Shown here: positions 40,251 through 48,583 of the stretch, piece by piece
Position numbering within the stretch: position 1 is the stretch's first letter
Layout of the letters: each line of letters opens with the position of its first letter
Origin: Allobosea sp. ASV33
GTDB lineage: Bacteria; Pseudomonadota; Alphaproteobacteria; Rhizobiales; Beijerinckiaceae
Direction: 5' to 3'
Assembly (NCBI RefSeq): GCF_016428755.1
Contig: NZ_JAELTI010000005.1
Coordinates: forward strand, 1 to 64,000
DNA length: 64,000 nucleotides
Made by a program: the position numbers and the translations under genes
Notes under the pieces: model-generated
Databases searched by the model: none
What the model was told of the DNA's origin: nothing
The model's input: the letters and a program-made list of their open reading frames with translations, nothing else

Positions 40251-41869
40251 GCTTCCACCGCCCGGCCCTTGAGCGCGAACAGGCCGCGCGGGCGCTTCTG
40301 GATGAACAGGATGATGCAAACCAAGAGCGCGATCTTGCCGAGCACGGCGCCGGCATAGGGTTCGAGCAGCTTGTTGGCGACGCCGAGCGTCATCGCGCCG
40401 ACCAGCGTGCCCCACAAATTGCCGACACCGCCGAAGACCACGACCATGAAGCTATCGATGATGTAGCTTTGGCCAAGATTGGGGCTGACATTGTCGATCT
40501 GCGACAGCGCGACGCCGGCCAAGCCCGCGACGCCCGAACCCAGCCCGAAGGTCAGCGCGTCGATGCGGCCGGTGCGGATGCCCATGGCGGAGGCCATGCG
40601 CCGGTTCTGGGTGACCGCGCGCATCTGCAGGCCCATCGGCGTCAGCTTCAGGATGGCGAGCAGCGCGGCGAAGACCAAGGCGGCAAAGACGATGATCCAG
40701 AGTCGGTTATAGGTGATTGCTAAACCACCGAGTTCGAAGGCGCCGGACATGAAGGAGGGCGCACCGACCTCGCGATTGGTCGGGCCGAAGGCAGTGCGCA
40801 CCGCCTGCTGCAGGGTCAGGCTGATGCCCCAGGTCGCGAGCAGCGTCTCCAGCGGGCGCCCGTAAAGGAAGCGGATGATGCCGCGCTCGATGCCGATGCC
40901 GACCGCGCCGGCGACGATGAAGGCAGCCGGCAACGCAATGGCGAGCGACCAGTCGAACAGCCAGGGCGCATTGGAGCGGATCACCTCCTGCACCACGAAG
41001 GTGGTGTAGGCGCCGAGCATGACCATCTCGCCATGGGCCATGTTGATCACGCCCATCACGCCGAAGGTGATGGCCAGCCCGATGGCGGCGAGCAGCAGCA
41101 CCGAGCCGAGCGACAGCCCGTACCAGAGGTTCTGTGCGGCGGCCCAAAGCTTCAAACGGCCTTCGATGGCGGTGATTGCCTTGGCCTGCGCCTCCTTGAG
41201 GGCCGGCGTCGCGTCGCCCGGCAGGGCACGCAGCGTCGCCAATGCGTCCTGATCGGCGCGCTCGCGCAGGACTTCGATCGCCGCGAACCGATCCAGCGGC
41301 TGCGTATCTGGCTTGGCGATCAGGATCGCGGCCTGGGCCTGGCGCAGGGCGGCGAGCGCGCGGGGATTGGTTTCCTTGCCGATCGCGGCCTCGACGACCG
41401 GCAACAGGCCGGCATCGCGCGACTTGAACACGGCCTCCGCCGCCGCTGTGCGTTTGGCGGCGTCCGGATTGAGCAAGCCGAGACCGCCGAGCGCGGCCTG
41501 AACCGCCCGGCGCACGGCGTTGTTGAGACGAACGGGCTTCACATCGGCCGGCGCGGCGGCCAAGGCCTGCCCGGTGCGGGCATCGACAAAGCCTCCGGCG
41601 GCCGTCTTCACGGCGACACCGCCCGGCCCCGCCAGCAAGCGCCCGTCATTCAGAGCTTCGACGATCAGCGCGGCATTCGGGTGGGCCGTCGAAACGAGAA
41701 TCTCGATGGCGCGGGAGGTATCGGAATAGCTGTCGGCCGCGAGCCGCGTGAAGGCTTCGTCGGCGGTCTGCGCGATCGATGCGACCGAGGCTGCGACCAG
41801 CGCGATCACGATGACGAGCGCGTGCTTCAGGCGGTGGAAAACGGACATCCAGACCAGCTTCCGATTCAT
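40247..41869 (-). CDS. urtB: Urea ABC transporter permease UrtB
   Basis: A permease of about 540 residues with the long N-terminal extracytoplasmic region typical of UrtB: a signal-like helix, then about 190 residues including ADEAFTRLAADSYSD and DARTGQ. The LivH-like membrane half carries ITFGVMGVINMAHGEMVMLG and FMVVVFGGVGNLWGTL. The first ATG (41869, MNRKLVWM) lies in the arm of a repeat, so the ATG at 41848 (MSVFHRLKH), seven codons later, is an equally likely start. Confidence 0.92.
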   Translation of the reverse strand: MNRKLVWMSVFHRLKHALVIVIALVAASVASIAQTADEAFTRLAADSYSDTSRAIEILVSTAHPNAALIVEALNDGRLLAGPGGVAVKTAAGGFVDARTGQALAAAPADVKPVRLNNAVRRAVQAALGGLGLLNPDAAKRTAAAEAVFKSRDAGLLPVVEAAIGKETNPRALAALRQAQAAILIAKPDTQPLDRFAAIEVLRERADQDALATLRALPGDATPALKEAQAKAITAIEGRLKLWAAAQNLWYGLSLGSVLLLAAIGLAITFGVMGVINMAHGEMVMLGAYTTFVVQEVIRSNAPWLFDWSLAIALPAAFIVAGAVGIGIERGIIRFLYGRPLETLLATWGISLTLQQAVRTAFGPTNREVGAPSFMSGAFELGGLAITYNRLWIIVFAALVFAALLAILKLTPMGLQMRAVTQNRRMASAMGIRTGRIDALTFGLGSGVAGLAGVALSQIDNVSPNLGQSYIIDSFMVVVFGGVGNLWGTLVGAMTLGVANKLLEPYAGAVLGKIALLVCIILFIQKRPRGLFALKGRAVEA

Positions 41870-41969
41870 CCCGGGGCCCTGGAGGGTGCCCCCGGATCCA
41901 TGCCTGAACCTCTTTCGGAAAGGCTCAGGCATGGATCCCGGCTCTGCGCTTCGCTCCGGCCGGGATGAC
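41866..41969. repeat. Dispersed palindromic repeat, copy 5 (between urtA and urtB)
   Basis: A divergent copy with TCATCCCGG on the left and CCGGGATGAC on the right. The inner hairpin is different and very strong: GGATCCATGCCTGA / TCAGGCATGGATCC, a perfect 14-bp pair. It lies just after the receptor gene urtA, and its left edge supplies the first possible ATG of urtB. Confidence 0.75.
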
Positions 41970-42047
41970 GGAGTGAAGGCGAACGAGGTGGGCGGAGAAT
42001 GAAGGGCGGCCGGGATGTTTCCCGTGCCGCCCTTCCCCCTCATGAAA

Positions 42048-43343
42048 TCAGACGCCGCCGCACTTGCCGGTCTTGACGTTGAAATTGCCGCATTTCTTCT
42101 CGACCCAGTCGCCGACGAGGTCCTTCGAGCCGTCGAGTTCCTTCGACCAGGCATCGCCAGGGACGAGGCCCGTGGTCTTCCAGACCACGTCGAACTGGCC
42201 GTCATCCTTGATCTCGCCGATGAAGACCGGCTTGGTGATGTGGTGGTTCGGAAGCATCTTCGAGATACCGCCGGTGAGGTTCGGCGCCTCGATGCCGGGC
42301 AGCGCGTCGATGACCTTGTCCGGATCGGTCGACTTGGCCTTCTCGACCGCCTTCACCCACATGTTGAAGCCGATGTAATGGGCTTCCATCGGGTCGTTGG
42401 TGACGCGCTTCGGGTTCTTGGTGAAGGCCTGCCATTGCTTGATGAAGGCCTCGTTCTCCGGCGTCTTGATCGACTGGAAGTAGTTCCACGCGGCGAGATG
42501 GCCGAGCAGCGGCTTGGTGTCGATGCCGGCCAACTCCTCCTCGCCGACCGAGAAGGCCACGACGGGAATATCGGTCGCCTTGATGCCCTGGTTGCCGAGC
42601 TCCTTGTAGAACGGCACGTTGGCGTCGCCGTTGATGGTCGAGACCACCGCCGTCTTCTTGCCGGCCGAGCCGAACTTCTTGATGTCGGAGACGATGGTCT
42701 GCCAGTCGGAATGGCCGAAGGGCGTGTAATTGATCATGATGTCATCGGGCTTCACGCCCTTGGACTTGAGATAGGCCTCGAGGATCTTGTTGGTCGTGCG
42801 CGGATAGACATAGTCGGTGCCGGCCAGCACCCAGCGCTCGACCTTCTCGTCCTTGGCGAGATAGTCGACGGCGGGGATCGCCTGCTGGTTCGGCGCGGCG
42901 CCGGTGTAGAAGACATTGCGCTCGCTCTCCTCGCCCTCGTACTGGACGGGGTAGAACAGGATGTTGTTGAGCTCCTTGAAGACCGGCAGCACCGACTTGC
43001 GCGAGACGGAGGTCCAGCAGCCGAAGGTGGCGGCGACCTTGTCCTTGGTGATGAGCTCGCGCGCCTTTTCGGCGAAGAGCGGCCAGTTCGAGGCGGGGTC
43101 GACGACGACGGCCTCGAGCTTCTTGCCGAGCAGGCCGCCCTTCTTGTTCTGCTCCTCGATGAGCATGAGCATGACGTCCTTCAACGTCGTCTCGGAGATC
43201 GCCATCGTGCCCGAGAGCGAGTGAAGGATGCCGACCTTGATGGTCTCCTGCTGCGCCGCCGCCGGCAGATAGGAAGACCCGAGGAAAGCGGCACCAGCCA
43301 GAGCGGTGCCGAGAAATTCGCGACGGTTGCTGTTCACGGCCAT
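42048..43343 (-). CDS. urtA: Urea ABC transporter substrate-binding protein UrtA, Tat signal
   Basis: A 431-residue periplasmic urea receptor. The ATG at 43343 follows GGGGAGAT and opens a twin-arginine signal (NSNRREFLG, then a hydrophobic stretch, cleavage near AAAQQ). The mature part, IKVGILHSLSGTMAISE, with FGCWTSVSRKSVLPVF and ENNILFYPVQYEGEE-type segments, is diagnostic of UrtA/FmdD receptors. It is the first gene of the urt-ure unit and is preceded by a sigma-54-type promoter. Confidence 0.96.
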   Translation of the reverse strand: MAVNSNRREFLGTALAGAAFLGSSYLPAAAQQETIKVGILHSLSGTMAISETTLKDVMLMLIEEQNKKGGLLGKKLEAVVVDPASNWPLFAEKARELITKDKVAATFGCWTSVSRKSVLPVFKELNNILFYPVQYEGEESERNVFYTGAAPNQQAIPAVDYLAKDEKVERWVLAGTDYVYPRTTNKILEAYLKSKGVKPDDIMINYTPFGHSDWQTIVSDIKKFGSAGKKTAVVSTINGDANVPFYKELGNQGIKATDIPVVAFSVGEEELAGIDTKPLLGHLAAWNYFQSIKTPENEAFIKQWQAFTKNPKRVTNDPMEAHYIGFNMWVKAVEKAKSTDPDKVIDALPGIEAPNLTGGISKMLPNHHITKPVFIGEIKDDGQFDVVWKTTGLVPGDAWSKELDGSKDLVGDWVEKKCGNFNVKTGKCGGV

Positions 43344-43414
43344 CTCCCCGAAGGAATGTTGCTGACGGCGCCCCCACGACGCCGACGGGCCGCGCGGCCC
43401 ATGCACCATTCAAC

Positions 43415-43429
43415 GCAAGCGATGTGCCA
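43415..43429 (-). promoter_or_regulatory. Sigma-54 (-24/-12) promoter of the urt-ure operon
   Basis: Read on the minus strand the bases are TGGCAC-ATCGC-TTGC, an exact match to the core TGGCAC-N5-TTGC. The -12 element is 72 bases before the urtA ATG, which leaves a leader of about 60 bases. Sigma-54 control by NtrC is established for urea uptake and urease in several proteobacteria, so nitrogen-limitation control is likely here. Confidence 0.85.
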
Positions 43430-43638
43430 ACAGCCGCGAGCCGCGGCATTCCCTAGGGAAAGGCCGATTTCCTTTGATTTTGCCTGACGACGCGGCTGCA
43501 GCGAAAATGCTGCGGCGCACCCAGGCGATCGGTAGAGATTCGTCTGTTTTTTAGGCGGCCGGTCTTTTGGCGAATAAATCGCTTATTTTTTCAGCAAATA
43601 TACCTGCCAGAGGCGCGATCAATCGAGCAATCGACGTG

Positions 43639-43682
43639 CCGCAGCCCACGACGCAAGCCTTTGCCCGCGTCGTGGGCTGCGG
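43639..43682 (-). terminator. Strong hairpin after the amidase gene
   Basis: A perfect 16-bp inverted repeat (CCGCAGCCCACGACGC with its complement) around a 12-base loop, 25 bases past the amidase stop. It has no following T run on the minus strand, so it may act with Rho or as a 3'-protecting structure. It also insulates the urtA promoter region. Confidence 0.65.
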
Positions 43683-43706
43683 GTGATGCAAACGGTTAAC
43701 GAATCC

Positions 43707-45017
43707 TTAAGAGCGGCCGAGCGCAGCCTCGACGCTTGCCGCGATCGACAGCAGCGTGCGGTCCGCGCCGCGCCGGCCGATCAGCATCATCCCGACCGGG
43801 AGTGCCCCCGCCGGAACCGGCAGAGGTAGCGAGAGCGACGGCGTATCTAAGAGGTTCCCGACGCGCGGATTGCGCAGCACGAGGCCATTGGCATGGTGGA
43901 AACCGGCATCATCCGCGACGGAAGACAGGAGCGGCGCGCGGATCGGCGTCGTCGGCAGGAGATAGACGGTATCGTCCGTCATCGACGCCGCGAAAGCCGC
44001 GACCGCCGCTGCACGCCTACGCCGCATGCGGACATAGTCGACGCCGGAGATGCCGGCGCCGGCCTCGATGCGCACGCGCGTCTTGGAATCGACCTCGTCG
44101 AGGCTGGTCACACCGAGATCGCGCAAGGTCGCGCCGAGCTCGATCGAGGGGAAGCCGCCGATCTTGTCGAGCGCCGCGAGCGCATCGAGGCTCGGATCGA
44201 GCGAACCGTCCTCGACCTTGAGGCCGGCGCGGCGCAACCGCTCCAGCCCGGCCTCGAAGGCTTCGGCGACTTCGCTTTCCATCACATCGAACAGGCGCCC
44301 GCGCGCGACCACGAAGCGGGCCTGCGGCCGCGTCGCCAGCGGCGCTTGCGGCTCGCCGGCGAGGACGGCGTCGGTGATCGCGCAATCGGCGACGCTGAGG
44401 GCGATCGGGCCGACCGTGTCGAGCGTGCTGGAGAGCGAGAAGGCGCCGCTCGTCGGGACGCGGCCGGAGGTCGGCTTGAAGCCGACGGCGCCGGTCAGCG
44501 CCGAGGGGATGCGGATCGAACCGCCGGTATCGCTGCCGATCGCGATCTCGGCCATGCCGTCGACCACAGAGACCACGGCGCCCGAGGACGAGCCGCCGGG
44601 GGCGCGGCTGCGATCGTGCGGATTGCCGGCGACCGGATCATGGGCATTGGTGCCGAGCGCCGAGAAGGCGAACTCCGTCATCTGCGTCTTGCCGACGATA
44701 ACGGCGCCGGCCGCGCGCAGGCGCTGGACGATCGGCGCGTCGGCCGTTGCCGGCGGCTGGCGGCGCAGTACGGCAGCGCCGGCGCGCGTCGTCTCCCCGG
44801 CCACGTCGAACAGGTCCTTGATCGAGACGATGCGCCCGTCCAGCGGCCCTAGCGGCTTGCCGGCCGCTATCCGGGCATCGGAGGCCTCGGCCTCGCGCCG
44901 CGCCGAGGCTTCATAGAGGGTCGTGAAGACCTTTCCGCCTTCGAGTTTGGGATCGCGGATCCGAGCGAGCGCCTGGTCGAGGCGCTCGGTGGCAGATGGG
45001 CGGGTCGTTGCGGTCAT
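43707..45017 (-). CDS. Amidase-signature family hydrolase
   Basis: A 436-residue amidase. The catalytic triad is visible: K67 in VSIKDLFDVAG, the cis-serine in PGGSSSG (about 143-144) and the nucleophile S167 in GSDTGGSIRIP. It hydrolyses a carboxamide to acid and ammonia; similarity to GatA is only the shared fold. The ATG at 45017 was chosen because upstream in-frame sequence belongs to another frame of the LysR gene. It is followed by a hairpin and preceded by a LysR gene. Confidence 0.92.
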   Translation of the reverse strand: MTATTRPSATERLDQALARIRDPKLEGGKVFTTLYEASARREAEASDARIAAGKPLGPLDGRIVSIKDLFDVAGETTRAGAAVLRRQPPATADAPIVQRLRAAGAVIVGKTQMTEFAFSALGTNAHDPVAGNPHDRSRAPGGSSSGAVVSVVDGMAEIAIGSDTGGSIRIPSALTGAVGFKPTSGRVPTSGAFSLSSTLDTVGPIALSVADCAITDAVLAGEPQAPLATRPQARFVVARGRLFDVMESEVAEAFEAGLERLRRAGLKVEDGSLDPSLDALAALDKIGGFPSIELGATLRDLGVTSLDEVDSKTRVRIEAGAGISGVDYVRMRRRRAAAVAAFAASMTDDTVYLLPTTPIRAPLLSSVADDAGFHHANGLVLRNPRVGNLLDTPSLSLPLPVPAGALPVGMMLIGRRGADRTLLSIAASVEAALGRS

Positions 45018-45063
45018 CGGAACACCTTTCTCGGATAACGGTATCGGCCACCGATCGGCGGCA

Positions 45064-45987
45064 TCAGGAAAGCGGACGCGCGAGGCCGGCGCCGACGGCG
45101 GAAGCAAAGCGCATCGCCTCCTCGGCGATGAGCGTTGCCACGCCTTCGGCAGCGTCGCTGGTCGGGTCCTCGCGATAGCTGACCACGAGCCGCATCGGCC
45201 CGAGATCGACCTCGGAGGGAATCGTTGCGAGCGTACCCGCTGCCAGCTCGCCGTAAATCGTCGCCAGCGGCAGGGTGGCAATGCCGAATCCGCCGCGTAT
45301 CAAGCGCACGATCGCAGCGATCGAGCCGACGCAATGCACGGTCGTCGGGGTGGCGCCGGCCCGCCGGCAGGCCTCCAGCAAGGTGCGGTGCGGCTGCGAG
45401 CCGCGCGTCATCGTCACGATCGGCCGGGATACGAGATCGCTGATCGAGAGCGGCGCCGCGTTGCCGCGACAATCTTCAGGCAGACCGACCCAGCCCAGTT
45501 GCATCGAGCCGATATCGCGATTGCTGATCCCCTCATGCAGCACCGGATCGGTCTGTACGGCGACATCGATCAGGCCGCGGCGCATGTCGTCATGCAGCCG
45601 CAAGGTCGAATCCGCGGTGAGCTGCACTTCCAGCACCGAATGCCGCTCGCGCAGCGCCGCCAGGAAATCCGGCAACCAGGTGTGGATCACGGTCTCGACG
45701 ACGCCGATCCGCAGGACGCCCTTCAGCTCCCGGCTCGAATTCAAGGCAGAGCGCATGTCCCGTCCGAGGTCGAGCATCCGCTCGGCATAGCCGACGAGCA
45801 GCCGGCCGGAGGCCGTCAACCGCAATTCGCGCGGATCGCGATCGAACAGCTTCTGGCCGAGATCCTCCTCCAGCGTCGCGATCCGGCTGGAGACGGCCGC
45901 CTGGGTGAGGTTCAGCCGCTCGGCCGCCGCCCGGAAGCTGCCGAGCTTCACCACCCAGACGAAGGCTTCGAGGAAGCGCAGGTTCAT
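45064..45987 (-). CDS. LysR-family transcriptional regulator
   Basis: A 307-residue regulator starting at MNLRFLEAFVWV (ATG at 45987). The winged helix has RAAAERLNLTQAAVSSRIATLE at about 17-38, and the effector domain follows (GVLRIGVVETVIHTWLPDFL from about 90). It lies between the amidase and the DUF2848/MFS pair on the same strand and probably regulates one or both. Its ligand is unknown. Confidence 0.92.
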   Translation of the reverse strand: MNLRFLEAFVWVVKLGSFRAAAERLNLTQAAVSSRIATLEEDLGQKLFDRDPRELRLTASGRLLVGYAERMLDLGRDMRSALNSSRELKGVLRIGVVETVIHTWLPDFLAALRERHSVLEVQLTADSTLRLHDDMRRGLIDVAVQTDPVLHEGISNRDIGSMQLGWVGLPEDCRGNAAPLSISDLVSRPIVTMTRGSQPHRTLLEACRRAGATPTTVHCVGSIAAIVRLIRGGFGIATLPLATIYGELAAGTLATIPSEVDLGPMRLVVSYREDPTSDAAEGVATLIAEEAMRFASAVGAGLARPLS

Positions 45988-46096
45988 CGCCACATCCCAT
46001 GAGGGGGAAGCACCGGCGCCTCCACGAACTGCCGCGAGCATAGCGCGAGCGCCCCGATCCGCGACAGCCTATCCGCCCCCACCGATCGATGCTCGG

Positions 46097-46783
46097 TCAG
46101 GAGACGACCGGCAGCACTTCGATGTCATAGCCGTGACGCAGCGTCCGGCCGAGCACGGGGTCTTCAAGCTCCATCTCGAAACGCGTAGCGGGACGGATGC
46201 CGCCGATCGCGCCCGGCGTACCGCAATACATCGCCGTGCCCACCGGCAGCGTGTCGGCTCCCGTGTGCTTGCGGATCAGGTCGCGCGGGGTCTGCAGCGA
46301 GGCCACGGCGCTCTCCTGGTAGAGCGTGCGCACGCCGTCGATCGTCGCATAGGCGCGTAGGACCAGGCGGTCCCAATGCGCCTCGACCTCCTCGTAGCGC
46401 CAGAGCTGCGTGCCGACGGGCTTGCCGCAGAGCTGCTTGGAGAGCGCGATGCCCACGGCCTCCGCCTTGCGGTCGGTATGGTCGGAGCCGACGCCGACCC
46501 AGAGGCCGTCCGCAAGCGAAACGACGAAGGGCTCGACCTCGCCCGAGGAATCGGGACCGAGGACGACGAAGCGCTCCGCCTGGGTCAGGTTGGCGGCGGC
46601 GACCCGGTAATAGACCGGGGTGGTCGATGGACGCGGAATGCCCAGCGCCGCAAGCTCCTCGATATGGTGCTCGATCGCGGCCGCGTCGCGTCCGGCCCAG
46701 CCGGCGATGATCAGGTTGTCGATGGCCACCGCGATCCGGTCGCCGCCGGCCGTGGAGATGCGCTCGAATGTCAGCATGGTCAT
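46097..46783 (-). CDS. DUF2848-family protein (fumarylacetoacetate hydrolase-like)
   Basis: A 228-residue cytoplasmic protein. It has DNLIIAGWAGRDAAAIEHHIEEL near the start, the PVYYRVAAANLTQ motif and GVGSDHTDRKAEAVGIALSKQ (about 96-116), all characteristic of DUF2848. The superfamily includes FAH-type hydrolases that split C-C or amide bonds. It lies 17 bases after the MFS gene on the same strand. Start is ATG at 46783 or 46777. The catalytic activity is not known. Confidence 0.82.
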   Translation of the reverse strand: MTMLTFERISTAGGDRIAVAIDNLIIAGWAGRDAAAIEHHIEELAALGIPRPSTTPVYYRVAAANLTQAERFVVLGPDSSGEVEPFVVSLADGLWVGVGSDHTDRKAEAVGIALSKQLCGKPVGTQLWRYEEVEAHWDRLVLRAYATIDGVRTLYQESAVASLQTPRDLIRKHTGADTLPVGTAMYCGTPGAIGGIRPATRFEMELEDPVLGRTLRHGYDIEVLPVVS

Positions 46784-46800
46784 GACTTTCTTCGGTGGTT

Positions 46801-48123
46801 TCAGCGGACGGGTGCAGGTGCAGTCGCGGCAGGCGCCGCGATCTTGCCGACACTGAACAGCAGGATCGCCGCCAGCAGTTCGAAACAGGCCACGACATAG
46901 AGCCCCGAGGTCGCGGATCCCGTGATCTGGGTCGAAAGGCCGATCGTGTAGGGCGCGACGAAGCCCGCGAGATTGCCGACCGAGTTGATCACCGCGATGC
47001 CGCCGGCCGCCGCCGTGCCGGCGAGGAAGGTCTGCGGCATGGCCCAGAACACCGGGAAGGCGGCGAGGATGCCGACCGCCGCGACCGTCAGCGCGATCAG
47101 CGCCGCAGCGGCATGGCCGATCAGCGCGCCGGTCGCGGCAAGACCGATGGCGGCGATGAGCGTCGCGATGCCGCAATGCAGCCGCACCTCGCCCGTCCGG
47201 TCGGAGTGATTGCCGTTCCAGAGCATGGCGGCCGTGCCGGCGATGAAGGGGATCGCGGCTACGAGCCCGATCGTGAAATTACCCTGGACGCCGATCTCCT
47301 TGATGATCGAGGGCGTCCAGAAGGCGATCGTGGCGTTGCCGCTGACGATGCAAAAATAGAGCACCGTGCAGAGCCAGACCTTGGGATCCGTCAGCGCGGC
47401 CTTGAAATTATGCTCCTTGGCATGCGAGGCGGCTTCGCCCTGGAGGCGGGCCGTCATGGCCCCGGCCATCGCGGGCGTCAGCCAGGCGGCATCCTTCGGG
47501 CGATCCGGCAGGTAGGCGAGGACGACGATGCCGGCCAGGACGGACGGGATGCCTTCGAGGATGAAGAGCCACTGCCAGTTGGCGTGGCCCCAGACGCCGC
47601 CCATCGCGCTCATGATCCAGCCGGCCAGCGGCCCGCCGATCACGCCCGCGATCGCGAAGGAGGTCATGAACAGGCCGTTGATCTGCGAGCGCCGTTCCGC
47701 CGGGAACCAGTAGGTCAGGTACAGCACCACGCCCGGGAAGAAGCCGGCTTCGAAGACGCCGAGCAGGAAGCGCAGGATGTAGAAGGTCCATTCCGACTGG
47801 ACCCAGGCCATCGCGATCGAGGTCAGGCCCCAGAGGATGGTGATGCGGGCGAGCGTGCGCTTGGCGCCGATCTTCTCGAGCAGGAGGTTGCTGGGCACCT
47901 CGAAGAGGAAATAGCCGATGAAGAAGATGCCGGCGCCGAGGCCGTAGACCGCCTCGCTGAATTTCAGGTCGCTCAGCATCTGAAGCTTGGCGAAGCCGAC
48001 ATTGACCCGGTCGATCCAGGCCAGCACGAACAGGAACACCAGGAAGGGAATGAGCCGCCAGGCCGCGCGGCGGTAGCCTTCCTGCGCGAGGGAGATGTCC
48101 CCGCCGCCATTCTCGCTCGTCAT
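46801..48123 (-). CDS. MFS transporter, anion:cation symporter (ACS) family
   Basis: A 440-residue transporter with 12 predicted helices. The N terminal segment FLFVLAWIDRVNVGFAKLQM is the ACS hallmark (D-R-x-N helix 1). FEVPSNLLLEKIGAKR is the helix 2-3 loop motif, and RFLLGVFEAGFFPGVVLYL follows. Such carriers import organic acids with protons. It is cotranscribed with the DUF2848 protein, which may process the imported compound. Confidence 0.92.
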   Translation of the reverse strand: MTSENGGGDISLAQEGYRRAAWRLIPFLVFLFVLAWIDRVNVGFAKLQMLSDLKFSEAVYGLGAGIFFIGYFLFEVPSNLLLEKIGAKRTLARITILWGLTSIAMAWVQSEWTFYILRFLLGVFEAGFFPGVVLYLTYWFPAERRSQINGLFMTSFAIAGVIGGPLAGWIMSAMGGVWGHANWQWLFILEGIPSVLAGIVVLAYLPDRPKDAAWLTPAMAGAMTARLQGEAASHAKEHNFKAALTDPKVWLCTVLYFCIVSGNATIAFWTPSIIKEIGVQGNFTIGLVAAIPFIAGTAAMLWNGNHSDRTGEVRLHCGIATLIAAIGLAATGALIGHAAAALIALTVAAVGILAAFPVFWAMPQTFLAGTAAAGGIAVINSVGNLAGFVAPYTIGLSTQITGSATSGLYVVACFELLAAILLFSVGKIAAPAATAPAPVR

Positions 48124-48583
48124 CGTCAGAACCTCCCTCTTTGGGCGCGCTCGATCGCTCGCCCCCTCGAAGAAGGCGTCGTCGTGCTGCGGATTGTCGT
48201 CGAGAGGCCGCCGGCTGGCAGATCAGCGACCGCCTTGCGTTGAAAATACCCCGGCGGACGCTCAGCCGACGAACGGAATATTTCGATCGCCGGCGACAAG
48301 TTTTTCTTCGCGCGGCGCCTGATGAGGGCTCCGCCGATCCGGGCTGGCCCGTCTCCGCAAGGCCGGAGGCCGACACGAGCCATCCCGCATCCCCCGGATC
48401 ATGAAATTGCTCCAGCCTCTTGTCTTATCGCATTTTCTTCACGCGGACCGGTGTCCACTTCACTCGAAAATGCTCTAAAACGGACCCGTGACATCCCGTC
48501 CGCAGCTCCCCATCGTCAGGGCCCTGCCTCGCGCAGGCGACGACACGCGGCTGTGCCTCCCCGTATTTCCGAAAGGCTGAATC
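48124..48583. other. Divergent intergenic region MFS/gabD (460 bases)
   Basis: No convincing gene. Short frames of 60-90 codons exist on both strands but lack coding character. The region holds promoters for the two divergent genes and one copy of a small repeat (48430-48473). An A/T-rich patch (GAATATTTCGATC, AAGTTTTTCTTC) at about 48276-48310 may hold promoter elements. Confidence 0.6.
48430..48473. repeat. Small intergenic repeat with GCATTTTC / GAAAATGC ends
   Basis: A 44-base element with perfect 8-bp terminal inverted repeats and an interior with ACGCGGACCGGTGTCCACTT. I recognise this type (AAAATGCTCTA-ending) from intergenic regions of Hyphomicrobiales genomes. A decayed second copy lies at 54559-54606. 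Confidence 0.65.

Larger units (their letters stand above)
43344..43706. other. Leader and upstream region of urtA (363 bases, no gene)
   Basis: Non-coding region between the urtA start and the amidase stop. It contains the sigma-54-type element, an A/T-rich stretch at about 43530-43610 (TTTTTTAGG, AATAAATCGCTTATTTTTTC) suitable for regulator or IHF binding, and a strong hairpin near the amidase end. I saw no clear NtrC dyad by eye. Confidence 0.7.

Noticed and set aside
43441-43620. NtrC-binding dyad upstream of the urtA promoter
   Set aside because: I looked for paired GCAC/GTGC half sites at enhancer distance and found none convincing by eye. A motif scan would decide.
43707-45017. Amidase taken as GatA (glutamyl-tRNA amidotransferase)
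   Set aside because: No gatB or gatC nearby, and the length and context (LysR, MFS, DUF2848) fit a catabolic amidase. Shared motifs are superfamily-wide.
48126-48383. 85-codon minus-strand frame in the MFS/gabD gap
   Set aside because: No homology, no ribosome-binding site and a composition unlike the neighbours. Treated as non-coding.
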